Origin: an uncultured Prevotellaceae bacterium
GTDB lineage: Bacteria > Bacteroidota > Bacteroidia > Bacteroidales > Bacteroidaceae
DNA: 64,000 bases
NCBI GenBank assembly: GCA_902792635.1
Contig: CADBAG010000016.1
Span: 51,627-115,626, forward strand
Reading direction: 5' to 3'
Below are positions 42,842 to 52,483 of this stretch, one piece after another (within the stretch, counting starts at the first letter, position 1; every line of letters begins with the position of its first letter). A program made the translations under genes and the position numbers. The notes under the pieces were generated by a model. It was not told the DNA's origin and made no database searches. It saw only the letters and a list, made by a program, of their open reading frames with translations.

Positions 42842-43294
42842 ATGGCAAAGAAAGAACTTCAGGTGGCCGCCATCGAGAACGGCACCGTCATCGATCATAT
42901 ACCCGCCGACAAGACCTATCAGGTCGTGCGCCTCCTCCGCCTCGAAGAGCTCGACACACCCGTCACCATCGGCTATAACCTCCCATCGAGCAAGATGGGG
43001 AAGAAAGGCATCATCAAGATTGCCAACAAATATTTCACCGATGAGGAGATCAACAGGCTCTCCGTCGTTGCCCCGAACATCGTGCTCAACACCATCCACA
43101 ACTTCGAGGTCGTGGAGAAGAAACGTGTCGAGACACCATCAGAGCTTCACGGAATCATCAAGTGCAACAACCCTAAGTGTATCACCAACAACGAGCCGAT
43201 GGCTACCTATTTCACCATTGACAAGGTCAAAGGTCTCGTGCGCTGCCACTACTGTGACAAGGAACAGCGCCTCGACGAGGTGACACTCGTATAG
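42842..43294 (+). CDS. pyrI: Aspartate carbamoyltransferase, regulatory subunit
   Basis: 150 residues. The N-terminal nucleotide-binding domain includes [20 protein letters not shown] and the C-terminal zinc domain has the four cysteines in [12 protein letters not shown] and CHYCDKEQR. It binds CTP and ATP and tunes the catalytic trimers. Lies 12 bp after pyrB in the same operon. Confidence 0.96.
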   Translation: MAKKELQVAAIENGTVIDHIPADKTYQVVRLLRLEELDTPVTIGYNLPSSKMGKKGIIKIANKYFTDEEINRLSVVAPNIVLNTIHNFEVVEKKRVETPSELHGIIKCNNPKCITNNEPMATYFTIDKVKGLVRCHYCDKEQRLDEVTLV

Positions 43295-43325
43295 AACAAA
43301 CTATTCACTAAACCATAAAGAGATT

Positions 43326-44606
43326 ATGCAGAAAGACACTCAGATTTTCGACCTTATCGAGCAAGAGCATCAGCGCCAGCTCCGGGGCATGGAACTCATC
43401 GCCAGTGAGAACTTCGTCTCCGACGAGGTCATGGCAGCCATGGGCAGTTACCTCACCAACAAATATGCCGAGGGCCTGCCCGGCAAGCGTTACTATGGCG
43501 GTTGCCAGGTCGTCGACCAGGTGGAGCAGCTCGCCATCGACCGTGTGAAGAAGCTCTTCGGGGCTGAGTTCGCCAACGTTCAGCCGCACTCCGGTGCCCA
43601 GGCCAACCAGGCCGTGCTCCTCGCCGTGCTCCAGCCCGGCGACACCTTCATGGGTCTCGACCTCGACCAGGGCGGTCACCTCTCCCACGGCTCCAGCGTC
43701 AACACATCGGGTATCCTCTATCATCACATCGGCTACACGTTGAACCGCGAGACAGGACGTGTCGACTACGACGAGATGGAGCGCTTAGCTCTCGAGAACA
43801 AACCGAAGCTCATCATCGGCGGTGGCTCTGCCTACAGCCGCGAATGGGATTATGAGCGCATGCGCAAGATCGCCGACGAGGTAGGTGCCATCCTCATGAT
43901 CGACATGGCACACCCTGCTGGTCTCATCGCTGCCGGACTGCTGAAGAACCCAGTCAAGTATGCTCACATCGTCACCACAACGACGCACAAGACACTGCGT
44001 GGTCCTCGCGGCGGCGTCATCCTCATGGGCAAGGACTTCGACAATCCCTGGGGCAAGCGTAACAAGAAAGGCGAACTGAAGAAGATGAACCAGCTGCTCA
44101 ACTCTGCCGTCTTCCCCGGCAACCAGGGTGGCCCGCTCGAGCATGTCATCGCTGCCAAGGCCGTAGGATTCAACGAGAACCTCCAGCCCTCGTGGATCGA
44201 CTATGCCAAGCAGGTGAAGACCAACGCTGCCGTCCTCGCACAGGACCTCATCGACAAAGGATTCGCCATCGTATCCGGTGGTACCGACAACCACTCTATG
44301 CTCCTCGACCTCAGACCTAAGTATCCCGACCTCACGGGTAAGGTCGCTGAGAACGCGCTCGTAGCTGCCGACATCACGGTCAACAAGAACAAGGTGCCTT
44401 ACGATGAGCGCTCCGCCTTCCAGACATCTGGTATCCGTCTCGGCACCGCTGCCATGACGACACGTGGCGCCAAGGAAGATATGATGCACCTCATCGCTGA
44501 CCTCATCGACGAAGTGCTCGCTGACCCGGAGAACGACCAGGTCATCAAGCGCGTCAAGGAGAAGGTCAACGCCACGATGAGCAAATATCCGCTCTTCGCT
44601 TATTAA
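43326..44606 (+). CDS. glyA: Serine hydroxymethyltransferase
   Basis: 426 residues. It begins with [20 protein letters not shown] and has the [20 protein letters not shown] segment, the PLP-binding Lys in [15 protein letters not shown] and a C-terminal [16 protein letters not shown]. The enzyme converts serine and tetrahydrofolate to glycine and methylene-tetrahydrofolate. It lies 31 bp after pyrI with no terminator between them, so co-transcription with the pyrimidine genes is possible and would link one-carbon supply with nucleotide synthesis. Confidence 0.97.
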   Translation: MQKDTQIFDLIEQEHQRQLRGMELIASENFVSDEVMAAMGSYLTNKYAEGLPGKRYYGGCQVVDQVEQLAIDRVKKLFGAEFANVQPHSGAQANQAVLLAVLQPGDTFMGLDLDQGGHLSHGSSVNTSGILYHHIGYTLNRETGRVDYDEMERLALENKPKLIIGGGSAYSREWDYERMRKIADEVGAILMIDMAHPAGLIAAGLLKNPVKYAHIVTTTTHKTLRGPRGGVILMGKDFDNPWGKRNKKGELKKMNQLLNSAVFPGNQGGPLEHVIAAKAVGFNENLQPSWIDYAKQVKTNAAVLAQDLIDKGFAIVSGGTDNHSMLLDLRPKYPDLTGKVAENALVAADITVNKNKVPYDERSAFQTSGIRLGTAAMTTRGAKEDMMHLIADLIDEVLADPENDQVIKRVKEKVNATMSKYPLFAY

Positions 44607-44629
44607 CCAAAAACAAATTAATATATAAT

Positions 44630-44914
44630 ATGAACAGAACAGAACTCATTGCTCAAGTAGCAGAGCGTGCAGAGATTTCCAAGAACGATGCCGCCAAGGC
44701 TATCAACGCTGTCCTCGGCGTCATTGCTGACAACCTGACCAAGGGCGACAAGGAGCTTGCTCTCCCCGACTTCGGTCGTTTCTCCGTCAAGCAGGTGCCT
44801 GAGCGCAAGGGTATCAACCCGCGCACAAAGGAACAGATCACCATCGAGGCTCACGAGAAGATTGTCTTCAAGCCTTCCGACAACATGGATCTGTATACAC
44901 GCAAGCACTGCTAA
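44630..44914 (+). CDS. HU-family DNA-binding protein
   Basis: 94 residues. Starts MNRTELIAQVAERAEISKND, with the ALPDFGRFSVKQVPERKG turn and a beta-arm PRTKEQITIEAHEKIVFKPS. The R-x-G-x-N-P motif of HU arms is present as RKGINPRT. It bends and compacts DNA as a dimer. Located 23 bp after glyA and followed immediately by a 22-bp tandem-repeat array. Confidence 0.93.
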   Translation: MNRTELIAQVAERAEISKNDAAKAINAVLGVIADNLTKGDKELALPDFGRFSVKQVPERKGINPRTKEQITIEAHEKIVFKPSDNMDLYTRKHC

Positions 44915-44932
44915 ACGCTCAACCGATCTGCT

Positions 44933-45066
44933 GACACGTGTCAGCAAAGTGGTCGGCACGTGCCAGCAAATCGGCCGTCACGTGCCAGCAAATCGGCCGA
45001 CACGTGCCAGCAAATCGGCCGACACGTGTCGAACAATCGGCCGACACGTGCCAAACAATCGTCCGT
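44933..45066. repeat. 22-bp tandem repeat with CACGTG and CGGCCG cores
   Basis: About six units of 22 bp with consensus ACACGTGCCAGCAAATCGGCCG (in two parts: ACACGTGCCAGCAAAT and CGGCCG), starting 18 bp after the HU stop. Units vary at the CCAGCAA core. Both CACGTG and CGGCCG are palindromes, so each unit carries two symmetric sites. Downstream (45066-45110) the sequence degenerates into AACGACGGAC-type inverted repeats. Not CRISPR: there are no unique spacers. Confidence 0.8.
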
Positions 45067-45204
45067 CGTTCGAAAGCCAATCAGCTGACGAACGACGGAC
45101 AATCGCGTTTAATGCTAAACGTGATTACTGTTCGGATTGATGCATGCCTACCATAGGACAAATGGTGATAATGTAGGATCCGTAGGGTGAGCAAGGACCG
45201 CCCG

Positions 45205-45395
45205 CACCTCGGAGAGGTGCCACATGGTTAGCCCCACGTGAGGCGTAGCCGAAACGTGGGGTTGGATAGAAGTTCGCCCTCTTCGAGGCCGACAGGTCAG
45301 GTTTAATCGCCCGCCTCTAAACCCCAGGTTGCGTCGCTGCGCTCCTTTGCCTGGGGTTATGGAGAGCCAGCCTCTCCGAGGCTATCAACCATTAT
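45205..45395. repeat. Hairpin repeat family C
   Basis: GCACCTC-GGA-GAGGTGC, then a CCCCACGT/ACGTGGGG hairpin around AGGCGTAGCCGAA, then CCCCAGGTTGCGTCGCTGCG continuing to CTGGGG in reverse orientation, then AGCCTC-TCC-GAGGCT. Two different stem variants are combined in one array. Between this array and the amt gene lie a double palindrome (45436-45484) and a terminator; no gene is seen. Confidence 0.75.
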
Positions 45396-45435
45396 AGATG
45401 AAGGATAAGTTCAACCGTACAGCTCGTCTCATTTT

Positions 45436-45484
45436 GTTTAACCGATTAAACGATTTCCAGCTAAAATCGTTTAACCGATTAAAC
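45436..45484. repeat. Double palindrome (two GTTTAACCGATTAAAC sites)
   Basis: The 16-bp near-palindrome GTTTAACCGATTAAAC occurs at 45436-45451 and 45469-45484. The 17-bp spacer (CGATTTCCAGCTAAAATC with its borders) is itself partly symmetric, so the whole 49 bp is one inverted repeat. It could be an operator pair or a cruciform-forming site. It lies beyond the amt terminator, so its target is unclear. Confidence 0.6.
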
Positions 45485-45497
45485 AAAAAAGAGGTGC

Positions 45498-45533
45498 AAA
45501 AAGCCCCGCACGGCAATTTCTGCTGTACGGGGC
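45498..45533 (-). terminator. Intrinsic terminator of the glnK-amt operon
   Basis: On the minus strand GCCCCGTACAGCA, loop GAAAT, TGCCGTGCGGGGC is followed by TTTTT. It lies 47 bp after the stop of the last amt gene. Confidence 0.8.
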
Positions 45534-45579
45534 CATCGTAATAATCTCTCTCTTGTTATCAGAATATATATATGGTAGG

Positions 45580-46812
45580 CTAGTTATAGGCATTTTCTGC
45601 ATGTTCGTAGATGTCGAGGCCTTCTTCCTCCTCGCGTTTGTCTACACGCATGCCCATGAGTTTGTCAATGATTTTATAGAGCACGAACGTCATCACAGCA
45701 CTGTAGACGATGGAAAAGCCTGTTGCCACGAGCTGGATGTAAAGTTGATGCCATCCTCCGTAGAGGGCTCCGTCAACGCCACCGATGCTCTTGACACAGA
45801 ACACACCTGTCAGGATGCTTCCCACAACACCACCTATACCATGAACACCGAAAGCGTCGAGGGCATCGTCATAACCAAACTTGCGCTTTACGATGGCGAC
45901 CATGAAGTAGCAGATCAGGGCTGTGATAGCACCGATGCACATGGCACCGAGGACATCTGTCGAGCCGGCTGCCGGCGTGATGGCGACAAGTCCTGCCACA
46001 GCACCCGTACACATACCCACGCAGGTGGGCTTGCCGGAATAGAGCCAGTCGATAAGCATCCAGACTAAAGCTGCCGTAGCGGTGCAGACATGTGTGGTAA
46101 GGAAGGCATTGGCATCGAGGCCGTCGGCTGCGAGGCCTGAGCCTGCATTGAAACCGAACCAGCCGAGCCACAGCATCGAGGCGCCCATAAAGACATAGGG
46201 AACGTTGGCTGCACCGATAGGCTTGCCCGGCTTATAGTCCATTCGTCTGCCGAGAAGCACGCACATCACCAAAGCTGCGATACCTGCGTTGATATGCACC
46301 ACGAGACCACCGGCAAAGTCGATGGCTCCTAAGTGCTGCATAAAGCCTCCGCCCCACACCCAGTGAGCCATCGGGTAGTAGACGATGATGCTCCAGAGGA
46401 TGATGAACACGACGAACGACGGGAACCGAAGGCGCTCGGCAAAAGCTCCGATGATCAGGGCCGGCGTGATGACTGCGAACATACACTGGAAGAGCACGAA
46501 CGTCAGTTCGGGGATGTTGGGGCCCTCTTTCACGGTGTGAATGGTGATGCCATGCATGAAACACTTGTCAAAACCACCGATGACAGCTCCTAAGGGAGAC
46601 CCTTCGAGGCCTGTGCCGAACGACCACGAGTAGCCGAAGGCAATCCAAAGGAGCGAGCACATCGCTGTGATGAAGAAGCATTGCATGAGCACGCTCAAGA
46701 TGTTTTTGCGGCGAACAAGTCCTCCGTAGAAGAGGGCCAAGGCCGGCACTGTCATAAACATCACCAATATCGTCGCCATGGTAATCCAGGCGGTGTTTCC
46801 AGTGTCAATCAT
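45580..46812 (-). CDS. amt: Ammonium transporter (Amt family), copy 1
   Basis: 410 residues, 11 membrane segments expected. Pore residues are visible: first pore His in FAGGLVVHINAG, second in DALDAFGVHGIGGVVGS; the S1 site aromatic region is in AHWVWGGGFM. It conducts ammonia/ammonium across the inner membrane. Last gene of a minus-strand operon with a second Amt and a P-II protein, where P-II normally plugs the channel when nitrogen is plentiful. The cytoplasmic C-terminus (DKREEEEGLDIYEHAENAYN) carries the conserved tail needed for P-II contact. Confidence 0.95.
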   Translation of the reverse strand: MIDTGNTAWITMATILVMFMTVPALALFYGGLVRRKNILSVLMQCFFITAMCSLLWIAFGYSWSFGTGLEGSPLGAVIGGFDKCFMHGITIHTVKEGPNIPELTFVLFQCMFAVITPALIIGAFAERLRFPSFVVFIILWSIIVYYPMAHWVWGGGFMQHLGAIDFAGGLVVHINAGIAALVMCVLLGRRMDYKPGKPIGAANVPYVFMGASMLWLGWFGFNAGSGLAADGLDANAFLTTHVCTATAALVWMLIDWLYSGKPTCVGMCTGAVAGLVAITPAAGSTDVLGAMCIGAITALICYFMVAIVKRKFGYDDALDAFGVHGIGGVVGSILTGVFCVKSIGGVDGALYGGWHQLYIQLVATGFSIVYSAVMTFVLYKIIDKLMGMRVDKREEEEGLDIYEHAENAYN

Positions 46813-46889
46813 AATTCTAATTCGTGTCTATTTCTTTTATTATTATTGGTTCTTCATTATAGTTGGTTCTTCCAGTTTTCAAATTGATG

Positions 46890-46990
46890 AGTGCCTCGGA
46901 GAGGCACAATCTTTAATAACCCCAGACTAAAGGAGCGATAGCGACTGCAGTCTGGGGTTATGGATAATTCAGCCTCTTCGAGGCTGTTAA
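46890..46990. repeat. Hairpin repeat family C (CCCCAGACT variant)
   Basis: GTGCCTC-GGA-GAGGCAC, then hairpin 46920-46957 with the stem CCCCAGACT/AGTCTGGGG around GGAGCGATAGCGAC, then CAGCCTC-TTC-GAGGCTG. It lies between the two amt genes. The stem letters differ from other copies on both sides at once, preserving pairing. Confidence 0.8.
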
Positions 46991-47022
46991 ACCTTATCCC
47001 CAAACTGGAAGTACCTCATTGT

Positions 47023-48291
47023 TTAGTTGTTGTAGCAAGCCTCACCATGCTCGTAGATATCCAGACCTTCTTCCTCAATGCGCTTGTCAACACGCAGTCC
47101 GAAGAACTTCTTGATCGTACCGAAGAGGATGATACCGCATACAGCAGCCCAACCGTCAACGCAGAGGATACCGAGAGCCTGTGCACCTAAGGAACCGAGG
47201 CCGTGGCCGTAGAACAGACCCGTGCTGGTAGAGAAGAGTCCTACACAGAGGGTACCGAAGATACCGCAGATACCGTGTACAGAGGATGCACCGACAGGGT
47301 CATCGATGTGCAGCTTCTGATCGATGAAGGATACACCGAGCGGAAGGATGATACCGCAGAGAGCACCGATGATGAGCGAGCCCACGGGTGATACCATATC
47401 ACAGCCTGCAGTGATACCGACCAGACCGGCAAGGATACCGTTGAGGGTCAGTGAGAATGAAGGCTTGCCATACTTGATCCATGTGAAGAACATGGTAGCC
47501 AGACCTCCTGCTACTGCTGCGAGGTTCGTGGTCAGGAACACGTGTGAGATAGCGACGCGGTTCACCTCACCGCTGGCAGCCAACTGAGAGCCGGGGTTGA
47601 ATCCGAACCATCCGAACCAGAGGATGAATACACCCAAAGAGGCGAGGGTCAGACTGTGACCGGGGATAGCGTTGCTCTTGCCATCCTTGCGGTACTTGCC
47701 GATACGGGGACCAAGGAAGATGGCGCCGATGAAGGCAAGCACACCACCAACAGAGTGCACCACGCAGCTACCTGCGAAATCGTGGAACGTTGTGCCGAAG
47801 GTCGTCATGATGAAGCTTGCGGCATCGCTGTTGCAAAGCCAGCCACCACCCCAGGTCCAGTGACCTTCAACAGGATAGATAATGAGTGAGATGAAGAAAC
47901 TGTACACGCAGTACATCGAGAACTTTGTGCGCTCTGCCATAGCACCGGAAACGATGGTGGCACTTGTTGCACAGAATACAGTCTCAAACATCAGGAAACC
48001 TTCGGTAGGAAGGCCGGCGGCGTTGTGATAGAAACTCAGGTCGCAGAAGTTAGGCATACCAATGAACCCCTGTCCATCGGAGCCAAACATGAAACCGAAT
48101 CCAACAAACCAGAACAGGACTGAACCGATCATGAAATCGACGAAGTTCTTGAACAATATGTTGGCGGTGTTCTTACGTCGCGTAAAACCAGCCTCACAGT
48201 AGGCAAAGCCCGGCTGCATGAAGAAGACAAGCATGGCTGCTAACAGCATCCATACGGTGTCTACGGAAATGCTTAGATCTTGTACTGTCAT
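47023..48291 (-). CDS. amt: Ammonium transporter (Amt family), copy 2
   Basis: 422 residues. Pore His residues lie in FAGSCVVHSVGG and PVGASSVHGICGIFG; the aromatic gate region is EGHWTWGGGWL. It is clearly diverged from copy 1, for example SVDTVWMLLAAMLVFFMQPGF at the N-terminus, so the pair is old. The C-terminal tail DKRIEEEGLDIYEHGEACYN keeps the P-II contact sequence. It lies 129 bp downstream of glnK and upstream of copy 1. Two transporters may cover different ammonium ranges. Confidence 0.95.
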   Translation of the reverse strand: MTVQDLSISVDTVWMLLAAMLVFFMQPGFAYCEAGFTRRKNTANILFKNFVDFMIGSVLFWFVGFGFMFGSDGQGFIGMPNFCDLSFYHNAAGLPTEGFLMFETVFCATSATIVSGAMAERTKFSMYCVYSFFISLIIYPVEGHWTWGGGWLCNSDAASFIMTTFGTTFHDFAGSCVVHSVGGVLAFIGAIFLGPRIGKYRKDGKSNAIPGHSLTLASLGVFILWFGWFGFNPGSQLAASGEVNRVAISHVFLTTNLAAVAGGLATMFFTWIKYGKPSFSLTLNGILAGLVGITAGCDMVSPVGSLIIGALCGIILPLGVSFIDQKLHIDDPVGASSVHGICGIFGTLCVGLFSTSTGLFYGHGLGSLGAQALGILCVDGWAAVCGIILFGTIKKFFGLRVDKRIEEEGLDIYEHGEACYNN

Positions 48292-48420
48292 ATCTGTTAC
48301 CCTTTTATAATTTCAACTACATGAATAATCTCTCTTACTCCAGCATTCTACTTAGAGTATTTGATTCTTCACTCTTCACTTTTCGTTTTTCACTCTTCGT
48401 TATTCACTTTTCCCTTTCTC

Positions 48421-48777
48421 TCACTTCTCCTGCTCCGCATTATAGAGGGCGATATCGCCACGCTCACCAGTTCTGATGCGGATAGTGTCCTCGACAGGAA
48501 TGATGAAGATACGACCGTCACCGATCTCACCGGTCTTCGCAGCCTTCTCAATGGCTGCAACGGTCTTCTCGACGTTCTTGTCACGAACAACAATGTTCAT
48601 CAGCACACGTTCAATACTACTCGTGGAATACATTACGCCACGATAGATGCGCTCCTGACGCATCTTGCCTTCTCCGCGCACGTCGTAGTAGGAGAACCAC
48701 TCAATGTCGGCGGCAAGAAGAGCTTCCTTCACGTCCTCAAACTTCGTTTTGCGGATGATAGCTTCAATCTTCTTCAT
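48421..48777 (-). CDS. glnK: P-II nitrogen regulatory protein
   Basis: 118 residues. It begins MKKIEAIIRKTKFEDVKEAL. The T-loop is shorter on conserved letters than in proteobacteria; Tyr50 in YRGVMYSTS is at about the usual modification position. The GEIGDGRIFIIPVEDTIRIRTGE segment forms the B-loop and ATP site. P-II binds ATP, ADP and 2-oxoglutarate and controls Amt gating and glutamine synthetase. It is the first gene of the operon glnK-amt-amt. Confidence 0.93.
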   Translation of the reverse strand: MKKIEAIIRKTKFEDVKEALLAADIEWFSYYDVRGEGKMRQERIYRGVMYSTSSIERVLMNIVVRDKNVEKTVAAIEKAAKTGEIGDGRIFIIPVEDTIRIRTGERGDIALYNAEQEK

Positions 48778-48869
48778 GCTTTTCTCTTTAATGATTAATT
48801 AACGTGTTGTTACTATTCCTTTTATTAGCAAACCAGCCATCTAAGTGACTTAATGTTTGTTTTCTGCTG

Positions 48870-48877
48870 CAAAATTA
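48870..48877 (-). promoter_or_regulatory. Possible -7 box for the glnK-amt operon (TAATTTTG)
   Basis: On the minus strand TAATTTTG fits TAnnTTTG, 93 bp before the glnK ATG. A TTTG lies further upstream with about 24 bp spacing, slightly too long. The surrounding 200 bp are very AT-rich and shared with the divergent dapF promoter. Confidence 0.45.
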
Positions 48878-49077
48878 ATCAAAATGCTAATAACATAAAA
48901 CCAAATAACGCACTTTGTTACAAGAAAAATACACTTAGTAACAATATAGCATAAAATTAACACGTAAAACGCACAAACTGTAATGTCGAGACTATCCAAA
49001 CCTATCAGTTTGGCAACAGCCAGTAAAAAACTTAATAAATTATGCCCAAAAGTTTTCTCATTACTGACATTTTGTTG

Positions 49078-49085
49078 TATCTTTG
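49078..49085 (+). promoter_or_regulatory. Bacteroidetes -7 promoter box (TATCTTTG) for dapF
   Basis: TATCTTTG, 77 bp before the dapF ATG. It fits the consensus; a precise -33 box is not obvious. The gap 48778-49161 is an AT-rich divergent promoter region without genes. Confidence 0.7.
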
Positions 49086-49161
49086 CACCGTGAACAGCAC
49101 AAAGCGTTCAAACAAAAGAAATAGAACATCACATTTTGATAGTTAACACGACAGATAAAGC

Positions 49162-50019
49162 ATGACAGATATAGCAACGATAGGTAAAAAGATTCCGTTC
49201 ACCAAGATGCAGGGTGCAGGAAACGATTATATATATGTAAATACATTATTATATAGCGTTCCTGATCCGGAGGCAACAGCCATCAAATGGAGCGACCGCC
49301 ATTTCGGCATCGGCTCCGACGGTCTGGTGCTCATCGGCGCACCTAAGAGCAAGGAGGACGACTTCTCAATGCGTATCTTCAATGCTGACGGTTCAGAGGC
49401 CATGATGTGTGGCAATGCCAGCCGCTGCATCGGCAAGTACGTCTACGAGCGCGGCCTCTTCAAAGGCGACACAGTACGCTTAGAGACGCTGTCAGGTGTG
49501 AAAGTGCTGAAGCTTCATATCGACAACGGCATCGTGAAGAGCGTGACGGTCGACATGGGCGAGCCGAGCTTTGATGTTCCCGCACAGTTCACTGGCACAA
49601 AGCCGGCAGGCACCGACGGCACATTCGTATCCATGGGCAACCCCCACTACGTGAACTTCGTGAAAGACATAAGAGAGATTAATGTAGCAGATCAGGGCAA
49701 AAAGTTGGAGTTTTCTACTTCCTTCCCTGAGCGCTGCAATATAGAGTTTGCACAGATTAAGTCAGCACCTACCACCCAAGAGCCAACAGCTACCGCTCAG
49801 ATCCGCACCCGCGTATGGGAGCGCGGCTCAGGCATCACATGGGCTTGTGGCACAGGTGCTTGCGCTACAGCAGTGGCTGCAGCAAAAACCGGCAGAGCCG
49901 GAAGGCAGAGTGACATCATTATGGACGGTGGCACGCTTCACATCGAATGGGGCGACGACAACCACGTCAGGATGACAGGCCCCGCCGAGTTCGTCTTCGA
50001 CGGAGAGATGGCGTTATAG
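49162..50019 (+). CDS. dapF: Diaminopimelate epimerase
   Basis: 285 residues. [10 protein letters not shown] near the N-terminus, the first catalytic Cys83 in [13 protein letters not shown] and the second in [13 protein letters not shown] define the family. It interconverts LL- and meso-diaminopimelate for lysine and peptidoglycan. dapL, the enzyme that supplies LL-diaminopimelate, follows 37 bp downstream, so the two last steps of the pathway are in one operon. Confidence 0.96.
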   Translation: MTDIATIGKKIPFTKMQGAGNDYIYVNTLLYSVPDPEATAIKWSDRHFGIGSDGLVLIGAPKSKEDDFSMRIFNADGSEAMMCGNASRCIGKYVYERGLFKGDTVRLETLSGVKVLKLHIDNGIVKSVTVDMGEPSFDVPAQFTGTKPAGTDGTFVSMGNPHYVNFVKDIREINVADQGKKLEFSTSFPERCNIEFAQIKSAPTTQEPTATAQIRTRVWERGSGITWACGTGACATAVAAAKTGRAGRQSDIIMDGGTLHIEWGDDNHVRMTGPAEFVFDGEMAL

Positions 50020-50056
50020 AAAGAACAACAAACAACCAAAGAATAAAGATAGAAGT

Positions 50057-51280
50057 ATGGCTTTAGTAAACGAATATTACCTCAGGCTGCCAGGCAGCTA
50101 CCTTTTCGCCGACATCGCCAAGCGCGTACAGGCGTTCAAGGTATCTCACCCCAAGCAGCGCGTGATCAGTTTAGGCATTGGTGACGTGACTCGCCCCTTG
50201 GCTCCCGCAGTAGTGGAAGCAATGCATAAGGCTGCCGACGAGATGGCACACAAAGAGACCTTCCGCGGCTACGGACCGGAGCACGGCTACGATTTCCTCC
50301 GCGAGGCCATTCTGAAAGGTGACTTCCTCACACGTGGCATCCACCTCGACAAGGATGAGATCTTCGTCAACGACGGTGCCAAGAGTGACACGGCAAACAT
50401 CCAGGAGCTTCTCCGCTGGGACAACAGCGTGGCCCTCACCGATCCCGTCTATCCGGTTTATGTCGACTCCAACGCTATGATCGGTCGCGCAGGAAAGTTC
50501 GAGGGAGGCAAATGGACAGACATCACCTACCTGCCGTGCACCGCTGAGAACAACTTCACGCCGGCACTGCCCGACCACCGTGTAGACATGATCTACCTCT
50601 GCTACCCGAACAACCCCACGGGAACGGTGCTCACCAAGGACGAGCTGAAGAAATGGGTCAACTTCGCTTTACGCAACGAGGCCATCATCTTCTACGATGC
50701 CGCTTATCAGGCTTACATCCAGGATCCGGAGATCCCGCACTCCATCTATGAGATCAAAGGCGCCCGCAAATGTGCCATCGAGTTCCACTCCTACTCCAAG
50801 ACCGCCGGCTTTACGGGGGTGCGCTGCGGATACACCGTCATCCCGAAGGATGTCGTGGCCAAGACCATCGAAGGTCAGGAGGTACAGCTCAACGCCCTCT
50901 GGGAGCGTCGCCAGTCGACAAAGTTCAACGGCACCTCCTATATCTCGCAGCGTGCAGCCGAGGCGACCTACTCGCCGGAAGGCCACAAGCAGACACGGGA
51001 GACCATCGCCTACTATATGGAGAACGCGCGTATCATGCGCGAGACGCTCACCCAGCTCGGCTACGCCGTCTACGGTGGTGAGAACGCACCTTACCTCTGG
51101 GTGAAGACGCCCAACGACACCGACTCGTGGAAGTTCTTCGACACGCTGCTCTACGGATGCGGCCTCGTCTGCACGCCGGGGGTGGGATTCGGACCGTCGG
51201 GCGAAGGCTACTTCCGACTGACAAGCTTCGGCAACCGCGAGGATGTAGAGGAAGCAATGGAGAGGTTCAAAGGACTGTAG
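50057..51280 (+). CDS. dapL: LL-diaminopimelate aminotransferase
   Basis: 407 residues. Fold-type I aminotransferase: ISLGIGDVTRPLAP, ETFRGYGPEHGYDFLREAI, YPNNPTGTVLTKDEL, DAAYQAYIQDP and PLP-Lys in SYSKTAGFTGVRCGYT. This is the one-step DapL route from tetrahydrodipicolinate to LL-diaminopimelate, characteristic of Bacteroidetes among others. Together with dapF it yields meso-diaminopimelate. Standard length for the family. Confidence 0.96.
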   Translation: MALVNEYYLRLPGSYLFADIAKRVQAFKVSHPKQRVISLGIGDVTRPLAPAVVEAMHKAADEMAHKETFRGYGPEHGYDFLREAILKGDFLTRGIHLDKDEIFVNDGAKSDTANIQELLRWDNSVALTDPVYPVYVDSNAMIGRAGKFEGGKWTDITYLPCTAENNFTPALPDHRVDMIYLCYPNNPTGTVLTKDELKKWVNFALRNEAIIFYDAAYQAYIQDPEIPHSIYEIKGARKCAIEFHSYSKTAGFTGVRCGYTVIPKDVVAKTIEGQEVQLNALWERRQSTKFNGTSYISQRAAEATYSPEGHKQTRETIAYYMENARIMRETLTQLGYAVYGGENAPYLWVKTPNDTDSWKFFDTLLYGCGLVCTPGVGFGPSGEGYFRLTSFGNREDVEEAMERFKGL

Positions 51281-51282
51281 TT

Positions 51283-51415
51283 GGCCCCACCCCTACCCCT
51301 CCCCCATCCAGGGGAGGGAGAAATTACCCAGATAAACGGGTATCTTCGGTTCAGATGCAGGGAGCGGCCCTTATGGCCGTCCGCCACAACAGGGTAACCA
51401 GAAAAAGCCCTCGCC
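51283..51415. repeat. GC-rich dispersed repeat, family D
   Basis: Starts GGCCCCACCCCTACCCCTCC, then CCATCCAGGGGAGGGAGA, AT-rich GATAAACGGGTATC and GCGGCCCTTATGGCCGTCCG. CCCTCCCC/GGGGAGGG arms can pair. Copies recur at 52188-52330, 59838-59930 and, inverted, 60335-60412. Confidence 0.75.
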
Positions 51416-51472
51416 ATATAAGGCAAAGTGAATTTTGCGTTATCAACATAAATAACTTAAAAAAGAGAGACT

Positions 51473-52177
51473 ATGAAAAAGGTAAAAGGATTGGTACTGC
51501 TGATGGCTTGCTTCGCAGCGGCCACAGCAGGAGCTCAGGACAAAGTTGAAGCCACGATCGCCAGCGATTTCGTCAACCAGTACATCTGGCGTGGTCAGGA
51601 TCTCGGTGACGTATCCGTACAGCCCACACTGGGTGTAGCCTACAAAGGCTTCTCTCTCACAGGATGGGGCTCGGTAGGGCTCTCTGACAACAGTGACACG
51701 AAGGAGTTTGACCTCACGGCCGCTTATCAGACGGGCGGGTTCCACATCGGCATCACCGATTACTGGTTCAACACACCCAATGAGAAGTATTTCCACTACG
51801 ATGCCCATTCAACAAGCCATGTCTTCGAGGGTAACATCGGTTACGACTTCGGTCCGGTAGCCCTGAACTGGTACACAAACTTCGCCGGCAATGACGGTGT
51901 GAACAAGAGTGGCAAGCGCGCCTACAGTTCGTATGTAGAGGCTGCCGTTCCTTTCAAGCTCGCTGATCTCGACTGGACAGCTACCGTGGGTGCTGTGCCT
52001 TACGCCACCTCTTTCTATGGCAAGGCAAACGGTTTCGCAGTGACGAACGTATCGCTGCGCGCCTCAAAGGACATCCAGGTGACCAAGAGCTGGTCCGTGC
52101 CTCTCTTCGCAGGTATCAGCACTAACCCGTCAACCCAGAAGGCTTACCTCGTCTGCGGATTCACGCTGAAGCCGTAA
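51473..52177 (+). CDS. TorF/Gcw_chp-like outer-membrane beta-barrel protein
   Basis: 234 residues. A cleavable signal peptide (MKKVKGLVLLMACFAAATAG, cut after AQ) precedes alternating beta strands: ATIASDFVNQYIWRGQDLG, LGVAYKGFSLTGWGSVGL and a final LVCGFTLKP ending near a C-terminal aromatic-like position. The DFVNQYIWRGQ segment matches the N-terminal motif of the Gcw_chp/TorF putative porin family, which is often found near ammonium-assimilation genes. Likely an outer-membrane channel for small nitrogen compounds, by context. It precedes glnA. Confidence 0.75.
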   Translation: MKKVKGLVLLMACFAAATAGAQDKVEATIASDFVNQYIWRGQDLGDVSVQPTLGVAYKGFSLTGWGSVGLSDNSDTKEFDLTAAYQTGGFHIGITDYWFNTPNEKYFHYDAHSTSHVFEGNIGYDFGPVALNWYTNFAGNDGVNKSGKRAYSSYVEAAVPFKLADLDWTATVGAVPYATSFYGKANGFAVTNVSLRASKDIQVTKSWSVPLFAGISTNPSTQKAYLVCGFTLKP

Positions 52178-52187
52178 AGGAAAGACA

Positions 52188-52475
52188 TTACCGGCCCCAC
52201 CCCTACCCCTAACGGCCCCACCCCTACCCCTCCCCCATCCAGGGGAGGGAGAGATTACCTGGATAAACTGGTGTCTTCGGTATCACCGTAGGGGCGGCCC
52301 CTGTGGCCGTCCGCCACCGCAGGGTAATAATAGTAAATAAAACGCAATTAAAAGAAAATATTAATCATAAATAAAAACGCTGTATCTCCGCACGTTTCTA
52401 CAGCTCAACCACCCTCCCTACGGGGGAGGGCCAGGGAGAGGCCTAGGGAGGGCCGGGGAGAGGCTTATAAAAACA
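52188..52475. repeat. Family D repeat and AT-rich leader before glnA
   Basis: Family D unit with a short tandem start (GGCCCCACCCCTACCCCTAAC twice), CATCCAGGGGAGGGAGAG and GGGGCGGCCCCTGTGGCCGT. After it comes 60 bp of AT-rich DNA, then CCACCCTCCCTACGGGGGAG with related GGGCCAGGGAGAGG repeats just before glnA. No coding frame is supported in the gap. A promoter for glnA was not recognised. Confidence 0.7.
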
Positions 52476-52483
52476 ACAACTTT

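Noticed and set aside
43785-44489. 234-codon minus-strand frame inside glyA
   Set aside because: Antisense shadow of a strongly conserved gene.
44933-45066. Possible CRISPR array
   Set aside because: The repeat is a continuous 22-bp tandem with no spacers, and no cas genes are in the window.
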